A stretch of DNA of 64,000 nucleotides from Apricaphanius iberus (lineage: Eukaryota; Chordata; Actinopteri; Cyprinodontiformes; Aphaniidae): positions 594,001 through 658,000 of the forward strand of contig JAPXFQ010001794.1 in NCBI GenBank assembly GCA_028564705.1, read 5' to 3'. Numbering within the stretch: the first letter of the stretch is position 1; each line of letters starts with the position of its first letter. Below the pieces are notes generated by a model. That model did no database searches, was not told the DNA's origin, and was given only the letters and a program-made list of their open reading frames with translations. A program made the position numbers and the translations under genes. Shown here in pieces: positions 35,946-47,761 of this stretch.

Positions 35946-37100
35946 GTATGTCACTTATCAGGATAGTGTGGTGTTATTCTATATATGTTTTAAACTTTTA
36001 TTGTTCAAAAGGTAAAAGTCTGTTTATATAGCTTGCATGATGGTAAAAATGTGTCTCAGTATTGTTTATGGGGGTAAGCTTTTAAGTCATAAAACTCTGG
36101 GGTGAGTTTTATTGCAAGCTGTAAAAAACAGGATGTCTGTAGATTTAGTGTGTTGCCATAAAACCATAAAACTCAGAAGGAGTTTTTAAGAAAAGACGTC
36201 TCACCCATATGACTGTATAATTTTCTGACAGCCAATAAGGGCTAAGACACTGTATGGAAATGTTCTGATTGGAGAGATTAGAAACGCCTAGAGGCCCGGT
36301 TTTCTATAAAGCTGTGAAATGAAGATCATTTAATTGTTCAGATTTCTTTAAATCTGGACCACAGGGGAACGACGGGGGCAAATTCCTCTGTAAAACTGCA
36401 ATTTGTTAATCTGTTCAAAATAAATGTTAAACTGGAAATTGGCTCCATTTTGTCTCTGCTTGAACATGCATTGAATTACTTATGATAATTATTTAATTCA
36501 ACAATAGTTAGATCACCGAAACAGAAACACTGGACTGGCCAAAAGTTGTGATCGAGGGGTCACATGTGTGACAGGTCACGTATGTTTCCGCATTAGAAAA
36601 ATCAGCTGACTACTACACGATGCGGCAGCCTCACTGCTGTCAGCCTGCAACGCAGGGCAGCTGTGGCTACAACTGCTTCCACCAGTGTGTGAATGTTAGC
36701 GTGAATGAAAACAAACATAAACTCTCTTTGGTGGGTATTTGAGTCTTAACGCTGAAAGCCACGCTAGCTTCCGATCTTCCTTCCGTGGCATAGAGTGCAG
36801 TGCGTAGGGTGCTGGGCACGGACAAAGTAGCAAATGTTTTTGCGAACTATGTGTCGCGCTTTGGACAACCGGAAGTATAAAATCGGACAGCGGACGTAGC
36901 GGTCTTTCATGGCACCCTACATACGCCCTGAGATAAACCTGTGGATACCTAAAGATGTTTAAAGATGTTCTTTAAATCCTCTGCATTGGAGTGAAAAAAT
37001 GGCGAACAAACTGGGTCTAATGTTTTTTGAGTGAGATTGCCCTACTGCAATAAGAAAATCATTTTAATACTGATAAATTGGATGATTAAGACATAAATAC
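35946..37100. other. Unassigned sequence after the SWIM exon
   Basis: No second exon recognised. An AATAAA-containing segment lies near 36418. Nothing else named. Confidence 0.35.
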
Positions 37101-37310
37101 AATTCAATTAACTTTTTTTATATAGCGCCAATTCACAACAAATGTCATATCAAATCACTTTAAAACAAAAATCATTTCAATCCAATTATCCAAACATTCC
37201 AATCAATTAAAAGTTTTCTATGTAAGGAATCCCAGCAGATTGTGCTGAGTCATTGATGTGAGGTTGTACCCGGATCATGCAGACTCCAACCACAGCTATA
37301 AATACATCTA
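37101..37310 (-). repeat. 3'-terminal L2-type LINE fragment
   Basis: TATAGCGCCAATTCACAACA followed by GGAATCCCAGCAGATTGTGC, CATTGATGTGAGGTTGTAC and AGACTCCAACCACAGC, identical in order to the 3'UTR of the copies at 30490 and 62080. Only about 210 bases remain. Confidence 0.8.
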
Positions 37311-38849
37311 AAAGCAATTTAAAAATGATCTTCATTCTCTTTGAAGGATTTCTTCTTCCAGCTTTTTGTTCCGTTGATGAAGCAAAAGAGTTCATATGTC
37401 AAAAAATAATAAAATAAAATAAACTAAGGAGCTAAACAATGCAACACTAAATTATTTAGATGTACCTTACACAGAGCTGATGAATGCAAAATTGATTAGA
37501 ATGACAAAAACTGATAATAAAGTCAGAGCAGAGAATGGAAGAGGAATTTTAAATATTCATACCCCTGATTAATAATATATGTGATGTTATATGTTTTAAA
37601 TGTGTCATATGTTTTGTGTCTCTAATGTTGTGTTTTATGCATTTAATGCCGTCTCCTAATAATCATACAATACCTTTTTGTGGAAACAAATGGAGTTACC
37701 TTCCCTTTTAATGTACGCTCAAGATTAGGGTGATGGCATGGAGCCCCTCCAGCTCAAGCACTTGGATTTCCTGACTGGAGATGAAGAACACCAGAGGAGT
37801 CGTGCAGAAAGCTGGTCGGTGATTAGGAGAAAAGTTTGCTGCTGTGATGCTAATAGAGTTTTCAAGCCAAGAACAAAAACATATTACAAAGAGATATATC
37901 ACTCAAACTGTTCACCTCTGAGACTTCTCCCAGAAGAAATAAGAAAATAAAAACCCACAGTTGTTCACCTGGAGCCGTTTCACCCCAGTGATGCACGCCG
38001 CCTTGCACACTTATCCAGATCACATTTCACGCCAGTTGTGAATCATCATAACCACAAGTGACATGATTATTATTTTATTTTTTTACCTTTTCCCTTCAGC
38101 TGTGATTCTGCTTCGCTGGCGTTTCTCCCACAAACATCAGCCTGAAGCATCTGCGACGCCACACGTTCTCCTCCTCCACCTCCTCCTGATGGAGCTGCAT
38201 GTTCCTGCTGTTAAAGAAAGAGAGACATCAATGTCACACGAGCGAGAGGGGATGTAAAGCTGAGCGGCGGAGCTAAAGTCAGTGCGTAGGGGGGGGGGTT
38301 TAATCGCCCTATTGAAGCCAATTATGCAGGAAGCGATGGAAGAGGAGACGGCCCTCCGATCTCAGAGTCATCTCATGAACGACTGACTGTTCAGTCTCTG
38401 GAGACTTTCTGTCTCCAGATTATTCAGTGTTCAGAGGCTGCACACTTTCCCCTCTAATGGAGCTGAGCTGGTCTCTTCTGCTGTAAGGGTTCACAATGAG
38501 GATAAAGCAAATAAATGTGCTCTCCGCAACACACTGATCGCTGCATGAAGCATTCAGAAGTGTCTTAAGTTGAAACCAGATGCAGAGTGACGGAAAAGGT
38601 ATCAGGTAGCAACACACCCACAAAGTTATTTCATGTTTTATGTTCTTTCTAATGAGGCAATGAAACCTTTAAAACTGCCTGACCCTTTATTACAGAGAAA
38701 CAGCCTCAGAGCTCCCAGTGATTAAGCCTTAAGTCAAGTCTATACACCTTTTATTTTTTCTTAGGTAAATCTTATTTTAAATTCACGTTTAAATGTTACC
38801 ACAGCGACCGGAGACTCTCTTTACCCTCCTAATGTACTCGTACTCCCTA
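37311..38849. other. Mostly unassigned; possible mariner-type remnant near 37730-37900
   Basis: The stretch GTGATGGCATGGAGCCCCTC ... GAGTCGTGCAGAAAGCTGGT loosely resembles the 3' part of a Tc1/mariner element, without a readable motif. A G9 run lies at about 38289-38297. The rest is unassigned. Confidence 0.3.
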
Positions 38850-39108
38850 AAGTTAATCGATACCATGAACCGATACTAATCCCAACCAAACTGCATTAAT
38901 TTCACAGAAATCTTAGTTTTGTGGTCATTTTTGTTAATATTTTATTTTTTATCTAATTCACCATCATTTGTTGTAACAAGGAGAGAAGAAAATAAAACCA
39001 ATTAATTGCATTTTTTCCCCGTGGTAGAAGCTTTGGTACTCCGTATCGGCAAATACTCAGATCCAAGTATTGGTTTGAAAAAAGTAGTTTTGTTGCATCC
39101 CTATTTAT
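38850..39108 (+). mobile_element. hAT-like element, family A, copy 3 (5' truncated)
   Basis: Shares ATTTCACAGAAA, CACCATCATTTGTTGTAACA and the CGGTATCGG-type end with the copies at 2436 and 10108, and finishes with GTTGCATCCCTA, the expected inverted terminus. The left terminus is degraded. Confidence 0.6.
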
Positions 39109-39599
39109 TATTGTTGTATATAGGTTCCAGATCACAGAAGTAGCATTGACATAATTTGGTGAAACCTGGTCAGAAAAGAGGTGAACTAACATCATGAGTC
39201 AGACTAAAGTAAGACGCATTTTTGGTCCTGTTGTTGGTTATCTGGTCTTGAAAGTTGGCAGATTTTTCTTTAACTGTTCTCCTTTGCTTCTAAAATTAAA
39301 CGAAGTTCCAAACCATGAGTGGATCCATAGAATAATGTCCCTTTCTTTAGGTTCTTTATTAGCTTTGGTTACAGTCAACCCCTGGAGTTCACGCACTGGC
39401 TCCAGTAAATTACAACAAGTAACACAACGCTGACCACTCTGCTCTTCAGAATACAAGTTGTATTCCTACAGGTTATAAAACGGAACATCTATTGAACTGA
39501 AAGAACAAAGACCGTAATCTACTTTGCTAGATTTATTATTTCAAAAAATATCTGGTTTGAAGGGACCTGGTAAAAGGTTCTAACGGATTATGAACAGAA

Positions 39600-40970
39600 G
39601 GGTCAGGATGGCTGATCCGCGCGGGCTCCACATCAGAATCAGAATTAGAAATGTTGGGCAGCGTTACAACATTATAAAATTGCTGTGGTACTGTGTAGGA
39701 AAATACAAAAAAGACAGACAAAAGTAAAAATAAGACGTGCTAAAACAGATTGAGTGCAGGTAACGATTGGTGCAGATCAGAAAGGTGCAAAAAACGTAAA
39801 ATGGGTCATGTAACTGATACAGATCAGGTGGTGGGAACGGTCTTATGGTTATTGTTCATGGGTCCGACAGCAGAGGGGGAGAACCTGTTCTGGTCCGAAT
39901 GGACCGGAGTGTCCTGCCGTAGTTGAGCAGGTTTCAACAGCCGGAGTCCAGGGTGAGAAGGCTCAGCTGTGATCCCACCTGCACGCCCCCTAGTGTCCTG
40001 GAGGTCCTATAGAGATGGGAGTCTGCAGCCAATCACCTTCTCAGCAGAGCGGCCAACAGGCTGCAGTCTCTATTTGTCCCTGATGGTGGCGCCAGCGTAC
40101 CACACGGTGATGGAGGAAGTGAGGATGGACTTGACAATTGCAGTGTAGAACTGCATCATCATCCGTGTTAAATTTCTTCACCTGCCTCAAGAAGTTCATC
40201 CCCTGCTGGGCCTTCTTAGTGATGGTCTGAAAAGATCCTCACCAGCCTCACATGCTGCTTCCTGTCTGTCAGGAAATCAGTCCCTGCATACGAATCCTTA
40301 GTATGTGCTACATGCTACGTAGCAACAACTACTCGTACCATTTAGTAGTAGGCATGAAATCGGACGTACTGCGCCACCATTGTGCCGGATGTTTAAGTTT
40401 TGTTAGGTCGCCTGTGGTCCCGTTCAACAACTTCAACAACTTCATCAACTTAAATATTTAATCAGTTGTCAAAAAACAAAGTAATCAGAAAAATTGCTAC
40501 ACTTTTATATTTATACGCCAAAATTGCGGCATGTTGATAGTTTACAGTTCCTCAGTAGCTGAGGTCACTCTTCTTCTACGATTTTGGGGCTTCCGCTGCA
40601 TTGTGGGATAGCGTAGCGTCCATCGGCTGCTTACTGTGGCGGTAGCACGGATCCGGGAACTTTATGCCTCCTACTCTGATCCATACTGGAGATTAGGATC
40701 TACTACATCGCTCGCTTCCTGCTGTGCGCCTGCTACGTAGCGAGCGTAGTAGGAGTATTCGGATGCAGCCAGTGATCCACCCACAGATGGGATCAGGCAC
40801 GTTCATCTGGGAAAGCTTGCTTTGGAGAAGTTCTGGAAGGATGGAGACATCCGGGCACTTAAAAGGCTTCAAAGGTCTGTAGTCATTAAGTCCAGAGATC
40901 CATGGCTTGTTGGGGACAGGAACTATGGTGGAGGTCTTCAAGCAGGCAGGAACATGACATTGAAACATAG
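39600..40970 (-). pseudogene. CR1/Rex-type LINE relic interrupted by a 488-bp MITE
   Basis: Minus strand from 40968: HVPACLKTSTIVPVPNKPW and LNDYRPLKPF, the N-terminal RT entry motif of CR1/Rex-like LINEs, then a large internal loss joining to SILPELLQSKLSQMNVPDPI-CGWIT. The MITE at 40282-40769 interrupts here; beyond it DFLTDRKQHVRL continues. Later minus-strand segments (MNFLRQVKKFNTDDD, ITAEPSHPGLRLL-like) belong to the ORF C-terminus, reaching a degraded tail near 39600. Most of the RT palm is deleted, with several frameshifts. Confidence 0.65.
40282..40769. mobile_element. MITE with CTGCATCCGAATACTCC termini and 4-bp TSD
   Basis: Flanked by CAGT at 40278-40281 and 40770-40773. Inverted ends: CTGCATACGAATCCTTAGTA and, inward from the right, CTGCATCCGAATACTCCTAC, each followed by a CTACGTAG block. 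Removing the element and one CAGT restores the interrupted LINE reading frame across WIT-DFLTDR, which fixes the boundaries to the base. No transposase inside. Confidence 0.8.
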
Positions 40971-40973
40971 AAA

Positions 40974-42135
40974 AAAGATATTTTGTCTGTAAAATCTGTA
41001 AAAAAAAAAACTATGACCTGATACCTGCCTGGTTTCTCCCAGCTGTTTATCTCTTTTTTTTTTTTTTTAGCAATTTCTAATCTCTCCTAACCTGTAAAGA
41101 ACCTAAATCATCATGATTTCTGTTGCTGGACTCTGGTCTGATGTCTCCTCTGTGACTGCTATCTTTACTACAGTTGCATTAAAAAAGAAATTAAAATTAA
41201 AATTCACATAGAATTAGGATGATCATCAGTGGCATACTGTGGAAATTAACCTCACAATCCCTCTAAAGCCACATATATTATATCTTCGCCACGTAAATTC
41301 TCTTTCCAGCTCTGCTGACCCTCCCTGACCTGCTTTGTTTATTGTAGAAATAAAGATTTCTTTGAAATATGTAGAAGGTTGTAAAATTCTGTACAGAAAT
41401 AACACAGCAAAAGTGCCATGCATCTGTAGTTACCACGTCTCCATCGTATTTGTTCCAGATATCCACGCAATTCAAAAGCATTCTTTAGTTATGTTGTCAT
41501 TGAATACACAGCAGAAAATGACTAAGATCCGGACATCGCTGTCCTTAAATGGTAGATACGATATGGATTGGAGTGGCCCGGATCGGCAGATGGAGGAGTC
41601 GTTTATGAGGCGTCGTCGTGCAAACATTCGCTGTAAGCCGCAACCAAAGCTAGATCACTCCCTGCAGATGAGATTGAATTTAGAGCAGAGGCAGCGACAA
41701 GATGCTGCTGGGCGTCAAGTTGTTCTCTGTGGGGAAAGCAGCGACAGAAAGATGTCTAAAAGCTAACAGGAGATGCTAAAATGCACCTGGACAGCAGATG
41801 GTTCATCAGCAGGTCTCTCTTCGTCCTCACTGACAGGAAATGCTTTGCTGGGGGCCAGACTGTTTTCTGATTACTACAGGAAAACACGAACACACAGAAC
41901 TCCTCACTTTGGGTGAAATGATCCTCGTTTTAGAGGTGAAAAACTCAGAAAGGACATTACACTATGCAGACAAACAACAGACATACATACTCTCCTTTTT
42001 TCCATTTACCCAGAGTGCATTTCAGCACCTAGCTGTCAAATGGCTCTTTATTTCCAACCGTCCCATTGCGCCATGCCAGACCTCCCTCTGCACCGTGTGA
42101 CGGCTACGTTTAGTCATAAACCCACAGATTACTCC
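40974..42135. other. Unassigned sequence with an unrecognised 143-codon open frame
   Basis: The open frame at 41335-41766 (+) has a basic, Gln/Arg-rich C-terminal half but no domain I recognise, no splice context and no Kozak support. A T-run lies near 41047-41068. I do not call a gene. Confidence 0.35.
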
Positions 42136-42310
42136 TATATACAAGAGGGGCAACAAAGTGGGCAGCCAAGTTCTCGCACTTAAATAGATAAGAGAGGCCA
42201 GTCATTTTCATCATAGCTGTAACTCAACTATGAGACACAAAATGAGGAAAAAACATCCAGAAAATCACATTTATTAAAGAATTAATTTGCAGATTATGGT
42301 GGAAAGCACA
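42136..42310. mobile_element. Terminal region of a Tc1-like element
   Basis: GTCATTTTCATCATAGCTGT, ACTATGAGACACAAAATGAG, TCCAGAAAATCACATTTATT and GCAGATTATGGTGGAAAG follow the order of the transposon 3'UTR/terminal repeat seen at the ends of fish Tc1-like elements. No transposase attached. Confidence 0.5.
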
Positions 42311-42737
42311 GGCAGATCTACAAGGAAGCCTTGCCATGCCTAATACCAGGCCAGCCGTGGGCTATGAAGTGTCAGGGTTAGAGTATTTTTTCCAATAACA
42401 TTGAATGCAGCACAATATAAGCCGACACCGACTCCAAAACCTTCTGAGCAGCGGGAAGTAAGAGGGCAACACCGAAGGCAGCAGTCCGCCAGGAAAGAGA
42501 TAAAAACTAACTAATTATGACACAGTAAGAACAAGAATATTCTTTAAAAGCTCGATCCTAATAGTTTTCAAACTGTTTATGAAATGTAAAAAATGAAAAT
42601 GGAGTTAACAAAGTTAACTTAAGTTCAGGAGTAAGGAACACGCCCTATATCCGCCCCGCACATCCTAATCAGCGCTAAACTCGCCTCACCTGGCACTTAT
42701 GACCCCTCACACATTCCCAAACACACCGTGATACACA

Positions 42738-42743
42738 TATAAA
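42738..42743 (+). promoter_or_regulatory. TATA-box-like TATAAA upstream of the minisatellite
   Basis: TATAAA about 80 bases before the repeat array, in a C/T-rich context. It gains interest only because AATAAA lies on the far side of the array at 45049. Transcription is not shown. Confidence 0.3.
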
Positions 42744-42819
42744 CCCCGTCTGGCTCTCGTTTCCTGTCTGTCTCGTTCGTTTTGCCCCTCCCTTCCCATC
42801 CCTCTAGGTTGCTCGGTCC

Positions 42820-44815
42820 GGGTCCCACTGACCCGCTTTTCTCTCTGGGTCACGCTGACGCGCTTTTCTCTCGAGGACGCGTCGACCCGCTTTTTTCTCG
42901 AGGACGCGTCGACCCGCTTTTTTCTCGGGGTCACGCTGACCCGCTTTTCTCTCGAGGTCACGCTGACCCGCTTTTTTCTCGAGGACGCGTCGACCCGCTT
43001 TTCTCTCGGGGTCACGCTGACCCGCTTTTTTCTCGGGGTCACGCTGACCCGCTTTTCTCTCTGGGTCACGCTGACCCGCTTTTCTCTCGAGGTCGTGTAA
43101 CCCGCTTTTTTGTCGGGGTCCTGCTGACCCGATTTCTCTCGGGGTCCCACTGACCCGCTTTTCCCTCGGGGTCACGCTGACCCCTTTTTTCTCGAGGTTG
43201 CGTCGACCCGCTTTTTTCTCGGGGTCCCGCTGACCCGATTTCTCTCGGGGTCCCACTGACCCGCTTTTTTCTCGGGGTCCCGCTGACCCGCTTTTCTCTC
43301 GGGGTCACGCTGACCCGCTTTTTTCTCGAGGTTGCGTCGACCCGCTTTTTTCTCGGGGTCCCGCTGACCCGATTTCTCTCGGGGTCCCACTGACCCGCTT
43401 TTTTCTCGGGGTCCCGCTGACCCGCTTTTCTCTCGGGGTCACGCTGACCCGCTTTTTTCTCGAGGTTGCGTCGACCCGCTTTTTTCTCGGGGTCCCGCTG
43501 ACCCGATTTCTCTCGGGGTCCCACTGACCCGCTTTTTTCTCGGGGTCCCGCTGACCCGCTTTTCTCTCGGGGTCACGCTGACCCGCTTTTTTCTCGAGGT
43601 TGCGTCGACCCGCTTTTTTCTCGGGGTCCCGCTGACCCGATTTCTCTCGGGGTCCCACTGACCCGCTTTTTTCTCGGGGTCCCGCTGACCCGCTTTTCTC
43701 TCGGGGTCACGCTGACCCGCTTTTTTCTCGAGGTTGCGTCGACCCGCTTTTTTCTCGGGGTCCCGCTGACCCGATTTCTCTCGGGGTCCCACTGACCCGC
43801 TTTTTTCTCGGGGTCCCGCTGACCCGCTTTTCTCTCGGGGTCACGCTGACCCGCTTTTTTCTCGAGGTCGCGTCGACCCGCTTTTCTCTCGGGGTCACGC
43901 TGACCCGATTTCTCTCGGGGTCCCTGACCCGCTTTTTTCTCGGGGTCACGCTGACCCGCTTTTCTCTCGGGACGCGTGACCCGCTTTTTCTCGGGTCACG
44001 CTGACCCGCTTTTTTCCCGGGGTCACGCTGACCCGCTTTTTTCTCGAGGTCACGCTGACCCGCTTTTCTCTCTGGGTCACGCTGACCCGCTTTTCTCTCG
44101 AGGTTGCGTCGACCAGGTTTTTTCTCGGGGTCCCGCTGATCCGCTTTTCTCTCGGGATCACGCTGACCCGCTTTTTTCTCGAGGTCGCGTAACCCGCTTT
44201 TTTGTCGGGGTCCTGCTGACCCGATTTCTCTCGGGGTCACGCTGACCCGCTTTTTTCTCGAGGTCGCGTAACCCGCTTTTTTCTCGGGGTCCCGCTGACC
44301 CGATTTCTCTCGGGGTCCCACTGACCCGCTTTTTTCTCGAGGTCACGCTGACCCGCTTTTGTCTCGGGGTCATGCTGACCCGCTTTTTTCTCGAGGTCAC
44401 GCTGACCCGCTTTTCTCTCAGGGTCACACTGACCCGCTTTTTTCTCGAGGTCACGCTGACCCGCTTTTGTCTCGGGGTCATGCTGACCCGCTTTTTTCTC
44501 GAGGTCACGCTGACCCGCTTTTGTCTCGGGGTCATGCTGACCCGCTTTTTACTCGAGGTCACGCTGACCCGCTTTTCTCTCAGGGTCACGCGACCGGCTT
44601 TTCTCTCGGGATCCCGCTGACCCGCTTTTGTCTCGGGGTCATGCTGACCCGCTTTTTACTCGAGGTCACGCTGACCCGCTTTTCTCTCGAGGTCGCGTCG
44701 ACCCGCTTTTCTCTCGGGGTCCCGCTGACCCGCTTTTCTCTCGGGGTCCCGCTGACCCGCTTTTCTCTCGAGGTCACGCTGACCCGATTTCTCCCAGGGT
44801 CCCGCTGACCCGCCC
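42820..44815. repeat. 27-bp minisatellite with 134-bp higher-order repeat
   Basis: Tandem monomers of about 27 bp, for example GACCCGCTTTTCTCTCGGGG followed by TCACGCT. By length there are roughly 74 copies. Common variants are TTTTTT for TTTTCT, CGAGGTCACG or CGAGGTTGCG linkers, GTCGAC junctions, and a 26-bp CCGATTTCTCTCGG monomer. In 43235-43905 five monomers (four of 27 bp and one of 26) form a 134-bp unit repeated with no difference that I can see. Because 27 is divisible by 3, long open frames arise on both strands (up to 204 codons); these are repeat artefacts with 9-residue periodicity such as GQRDPERKA. Confidence 0.95.
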
Positions 44816-45048
44816 TCTCTTAACCCTCCCCTTTCTCTAACAGCATCCCCCGTTCGCAGCATCCCCGTTTCACGCTTTCGTTCACTCCAGTGCCAATATT
44901 CCTAACATTTCTGTCTTCTAGGTTCCGTCTGGGGGGGTCCTGAGCAGGCTCGGAAAGATGAGTTTCCTGAAGACTGCGCCCCCACACTGAATCTTCCTCC
45001 CGGGTCTCCGACGACACTTCTCCCAGAGCGTCGTTCCTCCATGCTTTC

Positions 45049-45054
45049 AATAAA
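45049..45054 (+). terminator. AATAAA downstream of the minisatellite
   Basis: A canonical poly(A) hexamer 235 bases after the end of the array, preceded by unique GC-rich sequence. Together with the TATAAA at 42738 it could delimit a transcript or belong to a long terminal repeat; neither is shown. Confidence 0.3.
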
Positions 45055-45650
45055 TTGTTTAAATTCTTAATTTATAGTCTTATTCTTGCTTGCGAATCGT
45101 TAACTTAATCTGTGGCGTGGTCCAGACTAGTGAAATTACTTTGCGATATGTAAAGAAAGCCAGAGAAGTTGAAATCCGTTTGTACTGAAAACATTGTAAA
45201 ATGGTCTTAAATTCTAGAGAAATGAAGGGGAAAGGCAGAATTGTTAGTGTTTTCCTCACCAAAGACAAAGGCTGCATCCAAAACCACCGAATGTTAGCCT
45301 CTACGCACCAACACTAGCAACTAATCCTTAACCTTTCATGGGGTCAACAGTGAGAACACTACGGCTAGTAGTCTAGGGAGCCGTTCGCGAATGTGCCCAT
45401 TTCGAACAGCCTTTCTACCCGACATCATTACGCGACGTAAACGCACATGAATGACGCATATCAAAATACAGGCCACTTTCCCTAACTCCGTCCGAGGGAC
45501 GACAGAAAAGTGATGGAGGGCAAAGACGCCATGATCAGGGACAGAAGGAAGGGATAGAACTGCATGAGGGGTATGGATGGTCGATGCGGCCTAAAAATGT
45601 ATCACCATAATTTGAAATGATAATGGCGATAATATATTTACTTCTGTAAA
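45055..45650. other. Unassigned sequence
   Basis: No gene or named repeat recognised. Confidence 0.4.
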
Positions 45651-45711
45651 ATATACATATATATATATATATATACATATATATATGTATATATATATAT
45701 ATATAAATATG

Positions 45712-45745
<34 letters not shown>

Positions 45746-45746
45746 C

Positions 45747-45791
<45 letters not shown>

Positions 45792-45876
45792 CATATATAT
45801 TTATGTATATATATATATGTATACATATATATACATATATATATATATATGTATATTTATATATATATATATCTCA
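45651..45876. repeat. (TA)n / TATATGTATA compound microsatellite
   Basis: About 225 bases of TA dinucleotides interrupted by TATATGTATA, TATATACATA and ATATTTATAT units. Predicted Met/Ile/Tyr-rich frames are artefacts. Confidence 0.95.
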
Positions 45877-45892
45877 GTATTTAATCAATAAC

Positions 45893-46930
45893 AAAAGTTC
45901 ATCTCAGTACTTTGTTATAAATCATGTTATCAATCCCAGAGGTCAAAGGTCACCTGTAGGTCTCCAGCAGGTTTCCACCGTTGCTGCTATTTTGGCCCAT
46001 TCCTCCATGTTTTGGGACTTTCTATGGGGCTGAGATCTGCAGACTGGCTCGGCCAATCAGGGACCTTGAAATGCTTCTTAGGAAGCCCCTCCTCCTTTGT
46101 TACCATGGCAATGTATTTGGGATCATTGTCATGCTGAAAGACTCTCACTGATGGAAGGAGGTTTTTACTCTAAATGCCACCATACATGGCCCCATTCATT
46201 CTTCCTGGTCCCACAGCATGACGCTTCCACCCCCATGCTTCACAGTAGCTATGCTGCTTTGGTTCCATCTGAGCGTATGACGTTCTCCCAATCCTCTCCT
46301 GGATCATCCAGATGCTCTCTAGCAAACTTCAGACGGGCCTGGACATGTCCTGGCTTAAGCAGGGGGACACGTCTGGCGCTGTTACTGATGGTAGCCTTTG
46401 TTACTTTGGTCCCAGCTCTCTGCAGGTCGTTCACTAGGTCCCCCCGTGTGGTTCTGGGATTGTTGCTCACCGTTCACAGGGTGAGATCTTGGTGGAGCCC
46501 CAGATGGAGGGAGATTATCAGCGCTCTTGGATGTCTTCCATTTTCTAATCATTGCTTTCTTCACACCAAGCTGCTTATTGCAGATTCAGTCTTCCCAGCC
46601 TGGTGCAGCTCTACAATCTGGTTCCTGGTGTCTTTTAAGAGCTCTTTGCTCTGTAGTGAAGTTTGGTGTCTTTTATACTGGTAACCAGTTCAAACTGGTA
46701 ATGAATGGAGGACAGATGAGCCTCTTATAGAAGAAGTTACAGGTCTGAGGGAGAAGAAAATCTGGCTTGTTTGTAGGTTATAAATACTTATTTTCCACAA
46801 TAATTGTCAAATAAATTCTTTTAAAAAATCAGACCATGTGATTTTTGGGATTTTTCTTTCTCAGTTTGTCTCTCATAAAAGTGGAAATTGTACAGTTGGT
46901 AGTTTCTATATAATCTGGTTATTGCTGATT
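45893..46930 (-). pseudogene. Tc1-like transposase relic
   Basis: On the minus strand (46470 to 46249) it translates NNPRTTRGDLVNDLQRAGTK, then ATISNSARRVPLLKPGHVQA, KFAREHLDDPGEDWENVIR and SDGTKAA, with a VKHGGGS-like continuation. Further down, a NPKYIA-like and a [12 protein letters not shown] segment appear, broken by frameshifts and a deletion. UTR sequence matches the ends of the related copy at 3433-5085, for example AGTACTTTGTTAT near 45905. Dead element; its left end abuts the TA microsatellite. Confidence 0.75.
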
Positions 46931-47135
46931 ATATTTAAAAGATTGTGAAGATGTTACAGGTTGGACGTTTAATCTACGGAGCCCGGCAGGAGACAGGTGC
47001 AGAAATAATTTTTGAGACGCAAGAATCCGTACCCTGGGTTTACTAAACCGTGCACACGGATTCTTGAATCATGTGTGACATTGTTGGGGATTCTTTCCAA
47101 TTCATAATGGGCCCTGACTCTTCATCGTTTGTGTT

Positions 47136-47208
47136 GCTCCTTTGCTAGAGTGGTTATCACCCATGCTTAACATCTGGGAATCTTAGGATCGAATCCCGTC
47201 CTCGGAGC
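47136..47208 (+). pseudogene. tRNA-Val(AAC)-like sequence, left arm
   Basis: The 73 bases have tRNA layout: GCTCC/GGAGC acceptor ends, A-box TAGAGTGGTTATC (47146-47158), anticodon-loop-like CTTAACA with AAC, and B-box GGATCGAATCC (47186-47196). The A-box and loop resemble tRNA-Val. T-stem and part of the acceptor and anticodon stems are mismatched, so it is not a functional tRNA. It lies within the left arm of the 46974-47995 element. Confidence 0.55.
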
Positions 47209-47761
47209 CTGCTATAATCAGAAAGACATTATTGATCCCAGAGGGGACTTATGTATATTTTTTTGGGTCCCTGCAAGAAAGAAGAGTATAAACGTGTCAT
47301 ATTTATAAATAACAGTTTTGTAGGCACCTCTGCAGCCTGCCAGGGTCCATGCACATGTGTTGCATCGCTGAAAAACGGCCTAGAAATGGGCCATAAATCA
47401 TAAAGTGTATCCCCACCTTGCCCACTGGAATACAGGCACAGTCCTGTGCTATCTGCATAGATGCATGGAGAATGTGGTGCAGCATAAACACCTTTCATTA
47501 AAGATATGAGTTAACCAGTGAAACAATGCATCTTTATTGGACGTAACATGAATATGTGCTAAGAAAGCTACATTCGCACAAAAACTGTTTACGATAGTGG
47601 AATATCAGTTTGTATACTGATTATATGAAAAATTCCACATCTGGGTTTTATGTGGTGGGGACAAAACTATAACTCACAAATAATGCCAGGGAAATGTCCC
47701 CGGTTTAAACAACGGTTATGTTCATAGCCTAGAAATAAATTGTGTGATAAAACGCAAATTG

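Noticed and set aside
41335..41766. 143-codon open frame as a gene
   Set aside because: No recognisable domain, repeat, splice site or start context; length is within chance in 64 kb of both strands.
42820..44815. CRISPR array
   Set aside because: Repeats are contiguous without unique spacers, and the DNA is eukaryotic.
42707..44862. Many open frames up to 204 codons on both strands (REKSGQRDPEKKAG-type and HADPLFSRG-type repeats)
   Set aside because: All arise from a 27-bp repeat whose length is a multiple of three. They overlap on both strands, the frame shifts at each 26-bp monomer, and no domain or splice context is present.
45535..46033. Tyr/Ile/Met-rich open frames
   Set aside because: Translation of a TA/TATATGTATA microsatellite.
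46097..46684. 195-codon plus-strand frame
   Set aside because: Antisense to a Tc1-like transposase relic; the motifs KPGHVQARLKFA and IRSDGTK read on the minus strand.
47136..47208. Functional tRNA-Val gene
   Set aside because: The T-stem and parts of the acceptor and anticodon stems do not pair, and it sits inside a transposable element.
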